From contig BFEA01000173.1 of NCBI GenBank assembly GCA_003427395.1, positions 399,743 to 424,842 of the forward strand: a stretch of 25,100 nucleotides of DNA, written 5' to 3'. The stretch's first letter is position 1. Every line of letters begins with the position of its first letter. A program made the position numbers and the translations under genes. Shown here piece by piece: positions 18,299 to 25,100 of the stretch. The notes under the pieces are model-generated. The model was not told where the DNA came from. It did not search any database and was given only the letters and a program-made list of their open reading frames with translations. The DNA comes from Chara braunii. Its lineage: Eukaryota > Streptophyta > Charophyceae > Charales > Characeae.

Positions 18299-20158
18299 GC
18301 CCTCAGTAAGGAGGCAGTCAGAGCACTTAGAAGGCAAGCTACCACGCTGCTTCGGAGAGGCAATTGCAACCTTCCAAATGTGATTAATAGGGTGGTCTAG
18401 CTAGCGGTCACACAACCAAAGGATAAAGGGGGCCTTGGGATTTTGGAACCGGTAATTCAGGTCAAAGCACTAGCCATCCAATGGATTAGACGTCTACTTT
18501 TCACCCCTGGTCTCCCTTGGCGAGCCCTGGCTCTGGAGCAGATAGCCCGCCTAGGCCCGCAGGCCTCCGGGGCGGCTGCCAGACGGGACTTGATCAAGGA
18601 TAATTTCTAGATCAAAACCCTGCGAGCGTGGCGCCAACTACCCCTGCCGGACAGAAGATCACCAGACCGGTGGGAGAAAGTGGCAAGACGACCACTTCTT
18701 GGGAATAGACGTATTACAAACCGGTTCGGGAGGGTTTATTGCAGCTCGACACCCCCGTGGAACAGTTGGGTCAAGAGAGGGGTGATAAGAACCCGAGATT
18801 TATGGGAGGCAGAAGCCAAACTTGCAAAATGACCGAACAACTGAAAACCTCCCTGAGATACTGTCACAAAATCGAAAAAAACCTGGAAGAACTGATTTTT
18901 GCAGTCCCTTTAGATTGGGTACGTATTCTACGAAAAGGTCTGCATTTACAAGAGAGTGACTGGGTAGCAATTCCGGAAGATACTGAAAGTGTGGGGAGTG
19001 TGGTGGTGGTTGGTACCCACAAAGTGTTGGTGAACCTCTTCCACCGCGAAGAAGACAACCGGCTCAGAAGGTATCATCCGGATAGCCTGAGATGGTGGAA
19101 GAAGACTGACCTGCACCGAATCCGGGCGCTCCGAACGCAAGACGACTGGACAACGTTCTGCCTGGAAACCCCGCTCGCAGAAATCCCTTTCGACCCGGGG
19201 GAGTGGCAATGGACCTCAAAGTGCAGATTGCGGCCAGATGCAAACAAGAAATTATTCACTCTCTCGGTAAAAGCTACATACCGCCTGTTGCAACCAAAAC
19301 TCAATCTAAAGGAGACGATGAGGGAACGGTGGATGTCTCACTTGAACGTGGGGCGGGTGGCAGTCAACCCCATTCGATGGTTCACGACCACAAAGGTCAA
19401 ACCTGCGAAATTCGCCTCCTTGCAATGGCAGATTGAGCACCGCTGCCTCCCAACAAACAACTCGGACATATTTGGAACATAAGAATTTTGGCAGTGCCAT
19501 GGTGCAAATCCTGCCTGGCCTCCTACCCCCACCGCAAGATTCCCGAGACTATAAAACACATTTTCATGCAATGCCTAGGGGCGGTCCTTAGCTGGCGCTG
19601 GTGGGACAGAGTCTAAAGACAACTGGACAGTGAATCCCAGTGACCTTGGGATTGGAGAACACTTCTTTGTGAAACCTGGTCCTCCCCTACACACAATACA
19701 TTTGAAGATAACATGTTTAAGACAGGGAGGAGGGCAATCATTTGGGCACTTTGGAGAAAACAGTGTATTCACGCCATCGAAGGTGTCAGAATAGAGGGAG
19801 AAGAAGTTACTGAAATATTAAACAATACATCCAAGATGAACTGCGGGCTCATTGGTTGAAGGTAAAATCACAACTAGACAGCCTTCGCACAAAAAAGGAC
19901 ATAACTCAAGCTATCAAACAATTCTCAGGGGATTGGTTGGGGACTGAGCAAGGGGGTTGGATAACCTATATTCGATGGAAAGAAGAGCCCCCCCCGGAGC
20001 ACAGTCAAGGTGAGCCAAGAAGGGACTACACCCTTTGTTTCAAGCATTGGATCAGGACAGACCCTGCAATGCCGCGACGTCCCTCCCTGGAATTCCCTGA
20101 CCCCTTCCCGCCCCACGGACTCTCAATGGTGGATCTGCAATTGTATGGAGCAGAATAA
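18299..20158 (+). pseudogene. LINE-2 ORF2 C-terminal part, broken
   Basis: It corresponds to the part of ORF2 that starts at about 15271 in the first copy. Shared blocks include KGGLGI, NSWVKRG-type and RKGLHLQESDW-type segments. Also shared are KATYRLLQP, the zinc motif CKSC (19503-19514) with PETIKHIFMQC, GRRAIIWALW and the terminal PDPFPP...VDLQLYG. Frames change near 18826, 19480 and 19828, and in-frame stops include 18398 and 18608, the first of which lies where the other copy has Trp. It cannot encode an active enzyme. It is useful mainly as a second sequence for aligning the family's C-terminal region. Confidence 0.85.
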
Positions 20159-20698
20159 ATTCAACGCCAAGGAGGTAGCAGCCTTCAAGCAACAGCAAGT
20201 CCAGGAAGTGCAATTGGGACAGAGTGTGTGGAAGCAGCGGAGGGAGGAAGAAATTTGATCTTAGCAACAGTAGTCAACAACCTGCATAGTTAATCCTCTG
20301 GACACCAGAGTGATTAATGCTGGCAGGCCCTTCCTCAGTACACCTTCATAAGAGACAACAGATCGTCATATTGTGGAAGGGGAGAGGGAGAAACTAGGGT
20401 GTAGCAGTGTATCTGGCGCCGGGTTGAGGGTGAAGAGGTTCCCCCTTGCTTCTAATATCCTGCCCAGTCAATCCCCTGGACCCCAGGTCAATCAATGTTG
20501 GCAGGAACACCCCACAACAATTTTTCTATTGTACTTCAATTTCAGTTGTATAAGGGACGCTGGACCCGCTTTCCAGTAGGTGATGCTCCCCACCAATAGA
20601 TGGAGCCTCTCCCTATGTGGTAGCGGCGTCTGCTCTTATCAGCACCACTAACACTAGTGGGGGCGAGTTAAAAAAAAAAAGAAAAAAAAGAAAAAAAA
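20159..20698 (+). other. LINE-2 3' UTR with duplicated hairpin block
   Basis: It contains two copies of the AATCC-CTGG hairpin block: CTCTGG/CCAGAG at 20296-20310 and CCTGG/CCAGG at 20475-20487, each followed by AATG(C/T)TGGCAGG. One copy each follows of the terminal stems: CTGGA/TCCAG at 20560-20576, GCTCC/GGAGC, and the CTGCTCTTATCAGCACCACT segment at 20630-20649, which is identical to the first LINE. The first LINE has only one AATCC-CTGG block. Confidence 0.7.
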
Positions 20699-20714
20699 TC
20701 TCATACCCTTCCCT
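20698..20714 (+). repeat. Right target-site duplication of LINE-2
   Basis: Partner of 18278-18294, starting at the last A of the tail. Confidence 0.8.
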
Positions 20715-21109
20715 CTTCACTAATCTTCTACTATTTTCTTTCTCCCCTCTCCTCCTTACTCTCTTCCACTAATCTTTCATTCTCTTCTCCACCTTTCTCA
20801 TCCCTTTCTCTCCCATTCTCTCACCCTTCCCTCCCCCAACTACAACCTCGTCATCTCCCCTCCTCCCACTTTAGTTTTTTTCTCTTTCTCTCCTATTTCT
20901 CTCTATCTTCACCACTTTTTTTATTTCCCCCCCCCCTCCAACTTCGATTTTTTCTGTTATTTCTCAAAAAAATTGAATTTATTTTATTCCCTACTTCTTT
21001 TCTTATTTTTTGATTTATTTTATTTTTTATTTTTATTTATTCTGAAAATTTGAATTTTGCTGCAACACCTCTATATCTTGTTAGGACTTAGTGATTTCTG
21101 CTATCGATG
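20715..21109. other. Pyrimidine/T-rich sequence, no gene
   Basis: Low-complexity C/T-rich and then T/A-rich DNA continuing the pre-insertion locus. No gene or RNA recognised. Confidence 0.55.
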
Positions 21110-21486
21110 CACATTTTGACCCATTGGGGGTACCGAAGTGCTGCCGAATTTTTCTTTTTCTTCTCATTCTTTTCTCTCAACACATTTTGACCCCTTCGGA
21201 ATAGCAAAGTGATGACAAAATTGTCCATTTTTTTACTTAGTCATTCTTTTTGACGACACACTTCGACCCCATGGGAGTAACGAAATGCTGCCGAAATTTT
21301 TGAAAAATCAAAAACTTAGTTTTCTCTTCACTCTCCTCCACTTCTGCATGTCTTTATTTCTTTATTTATTTTTTTGAATTTTTTAATTTGCGGTATTTTG
21401 AAACTTAGTGTGCTTCTTTTTACCTCTCCTTCCTCTTGGCACATTTTTGACCCCATGGGGGGTAGGGAAATGCTGCCAAAAATTCC
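21110..21486 (+). repeat. Four-copy palindromic motif array
   Basis: Four related units of about 45 bp lie at 21110-21155, 21181-21225, 21257-21302 and 21439-21486. Each reads roughly CACATTTTGACCCCATGGG, then GTAACGAAATGCTGCC and A/T-rich sequence. The core CCCCATGGGG is self-complementary, and unit 3 adds TTCG/CGAA arms. ACTTAG precedes most units. The spacing is irregular (about 70-180 bp). This could be the leader or LTR of the element whose gag follows, or an old tandem repeat. Confidence 0.65.
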
Positions 21487-21518
21487 AAAAAAATAAAATA
21501 TTACTTATCTCCTCACCT

Positions 21519-21556
<38 letters not shown>

Positions 21557-21957
21557 AATTTTTCCTTTTTTTTTTTTTTTTTTTTTAATCTCAAATTTTC
21601 ACTATTTACTTATTTATTTTTCTTTTTCCCTTCCCTCCATGGTTGTTATTTTTTTTTCTTGATTGGATCACCACTACTCTACCCTAGCCCCCCAAACTCG
21701 GTTAGGGTTTTCTTAAGGTTTAGGGTTCTTCTGACCCCCTCTTTTTCCGGCTCCTCCCGTCAGGCACCCTGGACCCCAACAGATCCTCTCCTCTCAACCA
21801 GTTTCGTGCTACCATCTCATGTGCGGCCTGCCGACTCCGGGGTTAGCCGACTCATAACTATCCACTCCGCTTACGAGGTCCCCTCCCTCTCACTGGTGGA
21901 CCTCTTTCTTCACACAACAACTCACCTCCTTCCCCATCTCTCCCTTCACCTCCCGAT
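21487..21957. other. T-rich leader before gag, no gene
   Basis: Long poly(T) runs near 21525-21550 and 21562-21586, then ordinary sequence to the gag start. A single TTTAGGG at about 21719-21725 is not a telomere array. No long terminal repeat end or primer-binding site could be assigned. Confidence 0.4.
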
Positions 21958-23925
21958 ATGTCTGCCCCCCTTCCTCCATCGTATATGGAGGGGAGCATAC
22001 CTGAGGATATCGATGTGGTGTCATCCACCTCTCAGGCGTCCACTCCGGTGGCGGCATAGGGTTCGTCCCCTAGGGACTTTGAGACTGTCCTCGTGGCCCT
22101 CCTTGCACTCATGCTAGCACGACTTGACGCGCTTGCACCCATGCAGGAGCAACTCAATGCGCTTGCCCTTGAAGTTTGTCGCATCAAGGGTTCTCCTCAT
22201 CGCTCTCCCCACCGCTTTCACACCCCATCCCCTATCGGTTCCCAGTCCGGTTCCCCATGACTCCAGATACGGGGACGTGGTGGTTCCTCCTCCCCCGCGG
22301 GACAGGCCCAACACTCCCTCTCCGCAGTGGTGAGTGTCGCTACCGCTTAGGCCATACCATCTATTGTGGCACATGCATTGGGTTTTGTCGCCCTGCCGCT
22401 TCGGCCACTGGCGTAGATGTTGCCACCCAGATACTGGTATCTGGCCAGGGAGTTTCATCTACTCATCCCGATGTTGCTTCCCAGCTTCCCACACTGGTCG
22501 CGGTACTACGGCCCAGAGCCCTCCCTCCTCCTCTTATCCCCTCATTCCCACCTCAGGGCTCCCTACAGTTCATTACTCCTCCCCCGGCTAGGGTACCCTC
22601 TCCGACTCCTCCACCTCCGACCCCTCATACCCAACTAGTGGCTTCCTTGCATGCCACCATGACGCAAATACAGGCGGAGATACTCACCTTGAGACAAACT
22701 CACCCTTCACATGTTGCTCACCCTTCATCTTCCCTCACTACTCCTACTTCGGTCTTGCAGGCTCGTTTCCCTCGACCTGCTCCTTCACCTCAACCCTCCT
22801 ACCTCGCCACTCCGTCACAGGTGCCTGTTGTCGTTGCATCTACCTTGACCGGACCTTTAACCAGCGACTGCGGCTCACAACCTTCTCTCACTTACACCCC
22901 TGCACCGGCCCCAACTTTTGCCGCCGTAGGCCCTCATCCTCCCTCCTCTCGGCGTCAGCAAAGCAGTCCCCCCTTTGTGCGCCTGTTGGATATACCCGAC
23001 TACGATGGCACACTTCGCGTGTCGCAACGATTGTAGGCAGCCACGTGCGCACTGACACCGACGAACACTAGTCAAGAGTCGTGGTGCTCTCTGCTCGCAA
23101 CTAAATTGCGAGGCGACGCTTTCACCATATGGGAGAGCTATTATACCCATCATACTCGCACAGGTGAGGCTCCCACTTTCATGGACTTCACCGCCTTTCT
23201 TCAGAACAGTTATGGCATTGGGCACAACGTGACCGACGCCTTGAATAAAGTCACCCAGACGCGATGGTCCGGGTCCTCCACACCGACAGACCTACAGTGT
23301 CAAATCCGGGTGTTTAGAACGCCTGCCTTAGTTGCGATGAGACGCTCCTACTGTAGGGTCTTCTGACCAACAGGTTTCTTGCTAGTCTCTGGCCTGGTTA
23401 CCGCATAGAGCTTTGGAGACAAATCTTTGCGTCCACAGAACAGGCCTACGAGGCTGCTTGACAGTACCAGAGAATGCAGAGTCACTTTTTCGACGCCCCG
23501 TCCTCTTCGCGACCCGCCGCCACCACCCAGTCAAGCGACACAACCTCGAGGTTGTTCCTCTTTATCCGGTCGCTTTCGCCCCTCAACTCAGACTGGAGCG
23601 CCATTCTCTCAGCGCTACAGTCCTTCGAGTGTGACAACAACTCTACGGTAGTGGTCAACCCGACCCTTGGGGACGCCCTCGAGGACCTCGAGCTTCGGGA
23701 TGTGATCCAATACCACTTGGATGACGAGTCTGTCTCGATGGCCGACTGCTTGCAGATGGCGATGTCTGCTATGGACCGTGCTCGTGGTCGGCTTGCACAG
23801 GCTGATGCCCACACGTTCGTTGTTCCTCAGGTAGACCTCCTGCAGGGTTTCGTCCCTCCTCGTGGAGCTTTATCCCTCGAGGAGCGCACCGCCTTTGAGG
23901 TTCATCGTGATCGCCTTTGTTAACG
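21958..23925 (+). pseudogene. LTR-retroelement gag, frameshifted
   Basis: It probably encoded the structural Gag protein of a Ty3/gypsy-like element. The start at 21958 opens with MSAPLPPSYMEGS, followed by a short coiled-coil-like stretch (ARLDALAPMQEQLNALALE). The frame then shifts to a long Pro/Ser-rich linker (about 22380-22960). A gag-type domain follows around 22970-23330: a YDG phrase, then KLRGDAFTIWESY and TFMDFTAFLQNSYG, the W...F...L spacing typical of retrotransposon gag (PF03732-like). Another frameshift near 23330-23360 leads into NRFLASLWPGYRIELW and an acidic region to 23923. I saw no zinc knuckle. Several stops are present, and reading frames run 1, 3, 2 in succession. Confidence 0.6.
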
Positions 23926-24860
23926 CCAAGATAGACACACCTCCTCATGACGTTCATACCATGCCGTCCTTGATCGACACTATGCTGACATTTCTCGTCA
24001 GCATCGATCTCAGTCCCCCCCAATCCCTCGTGGTTTGTCCCATCCAACTAGCCACGGTGCAATGTACCGTTGAGGCCTCATACATAGCCGGATTCCCAAC
24101 CACCGAATCATGGTTTGCCCCTTTGGCTACCACACCAGTAGTCCCTCAAGACACGACATACGCAAATCCCTTTTCCCCATCATCTGTCGAGTTACCGTCT
24201 GCCCCACAACAAACCGCCGCATCCAGTCCGTCCCCTCTAAGATTTTTGACGCATCGCGCGATTCGCACAACTCGTTGTAGCGCTCAGCTAGCAACTCGTG
24301 ATGACGTTGTGTCATCTCTCCTGATTTGAGTATTCTTCAGACTTGTCAAAAGTGACTCACGGGACACGCAAAAGTCTTGCGTCGTCTTCTCGTCCTGCTC
24401 GCCGACCCTATTCACACCCTCCCCATTATTTATATTCGCCTTGGGACATATATGAGGGTGTACCACGCTTTATGGAACTTCATCTAGCAGGGGGATTTCG
24501 TTCACCCTTGCGTGGTTAAGGAAACTTGTCTCGTTACCTACAGGTCTCGCTCTCCTATCTCCGTTACCCTCAGAGATAACAAGACATAGCACTTCTTTGA
24601 TCAAACGGTCCGCAACCTCCACTTTTCCCTCACTCTCCGGTCATCGGATAGTACCCAGGCGCCTCGACGCTACCATTCCTCCGTGTACTTAAACGTGTTG
24701 GAGACTGGGTACGACTTTATTTTTGGCACTCCTTGGTCTCGCAAGTTCCGTGGCACAGAAGCCGAATGGGCGACCAAGACACTTATTCTCAACATGAAGT
24801 GTGGCCAGATCTATCGAGTCCCCTTTATTGGCACCACGAGCGACACCCCTCCCAGGGTTG
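23926..24860 (+). pseudogene. Retropepsin-like protease region, decayed
   Basis: It continues frame 2 from gag. After a stop-rich linker, the stretch from about 24470 reads like the aspartic protease of Ty3/gypsy-type elements: NFI, then VVKETCLVTYRSRSP and, near 24704-24730, ETGYDFIFGTPW, which matches the family's hydrophobic-hydrophobic-G-x-P-W signature. The catalytic Asp-Thr/Ser-Gly expected just before NFI is not present, so the enzyme is inactive or the site has mutated. Reverse transcriptase and integrase would lie to the right but the frame ends near 24860, where a different GC-rich sequence begins. Confidence 0.5.
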
Positions 24861-25100
24861 TCAACCCCCGGGCCCGGGGCCCCGGCGGGGGTCGGCACCC
24901 CCGACCCCGGAAAAAAAAAACGCAAAAAAAAAAAATAATAATAATAAATCGAAAAAAATTCGAAAAAAAAAATAAAAAATATCGGGGGGTGTGCACCGAC
25001 GCCGCGCATCCCCTGGCAATTTCTGTTTTTTCCAGAAATTGGGGGTCCTTCCCCCCCCCCCCCGGGGTGGCTGCCACCAGCGGAGGGGGTCGGGTCTACG
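24861..25100. repeat. GC-palindrome and A-rich block interrupting the retroelement
   Basis: It contains CCCCGGGCCCGGGG (perfect palindrome), GGGGTCGG/CCGACCCC, an A-rich tract with (AAT)n at about 24908-24980, CAATTTCTG/CAGAAATTG (25017-25041), a run of C and GGTGGC/GCCACC. It replaces the protease reading frame abruptly, so it is probably a separate insertion that continues past the window. Type unknown. Confidence 0.45.

Larger units (their letters stand above)
18295..20698 (+). mobile_element. LINE-2 copy, 5'-truncated, with target-site duplication
   Basis: A 2.4-kb copy of the same family as the first LINE. The 5' end falls inside the region after the reverse-transcriptase core, so endonuclease and RT catalytic motifs are absent. 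It ends with the structured 3' UTR and an A-rich tail broken by single G residues. The 17-bp flanking duplication shows that it arrived by ordinary target-primed reverse transcription with early termination. Confidence 0.88.

Noticed and set aside
21700-21730. TTTAGGG-like plant telomere repeat
   Set aside because: Only one full unit with imperfect neighbours, so it is not an interstitial telomere array.
1-25100. CRISPR array, bacterial operon or prokaryotic defence system
   Set aside because: No regularly spaced repeats with unique spacers, no ribosome-binding-site-led gene strings, and the content is typical of eukaryotic retroelements.

Overview
The window looks like nuclear DNA from a large, repeat-rich eukaryotic genome in draft assembly. 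It has a 210-bp run of N, many microsatellites, tRNA-derived SINE-like units, two related LINE (non-LTR) retrotransposon copies and a broken LTR-type gag/protease region. I see no intact protein-coding gene and no prokaryotic operon structure. The LINEs resemble plant/algal L1-like or Tx1-like elements, so a green-lineage host (streptophyte alga or plant) is my best guess, but this is weak.

Left part (1-8445), repeat mosaic: an (AG)n tract; two head-to-tail copies of a tRNA-derived SINE on the minus strand (575-1060); a 113-bp foldback (1297-1409); a ~0.75-kb direct duplication (1691-2416 and 3662-4439), whose second copy carries a poly(A)-only insertion between 16-bp repeats; further tRNA-like units; a GC-rich block at 4934-6570 whose edges share short repeated motifs and which may be a non-autonomous DNA transposon; several strong palindromes; then purine-rich DNA.

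Middle part (8446-17630), LINE material on the plus strand: a broken ORF1 with a zinc knuckle (8446-10590); a stretch of unrelated sequence with a 30-bp perfect palindrome, an assembly gap and an (AC)n tract; a conserved-looking region of unknown function (11694-12620); then a long ORF2 pseudogene with apurinic-type endonuclease, reverse transcriptase and a C-terminal CCHC zinc motif (12690-17392); and a structured 3' UTR ending in poly(A). ORF2 has about 15 in-frame stops but only two frameshifts, both at homopolymers.

Right part: a tandem hairpin repeat with a (GAT)n tail (17790-18050); a second, 5'-truncated LINE of the same family (18295-20698) flanked by a 17-bp target-site duplication; pyrimidine/T-rich DNA with four copies of a palindromic 45-bp motif (21110-21486); a frameshifted gag-protease region of an LTR-type element (21958-24860); and a GC-palindrome/A-rich terminal block (24860-25100).

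The most interesting material is in the LINE 3' ends. Three hairpins recur between the two copies with paired substitutions, and one also occurs in antisense at 11272-11320, upstream of the first LINE. This suggests a structured RNA tail, as expected for template recognition by a LINE reverse transcriptase, in a family I cannot name.
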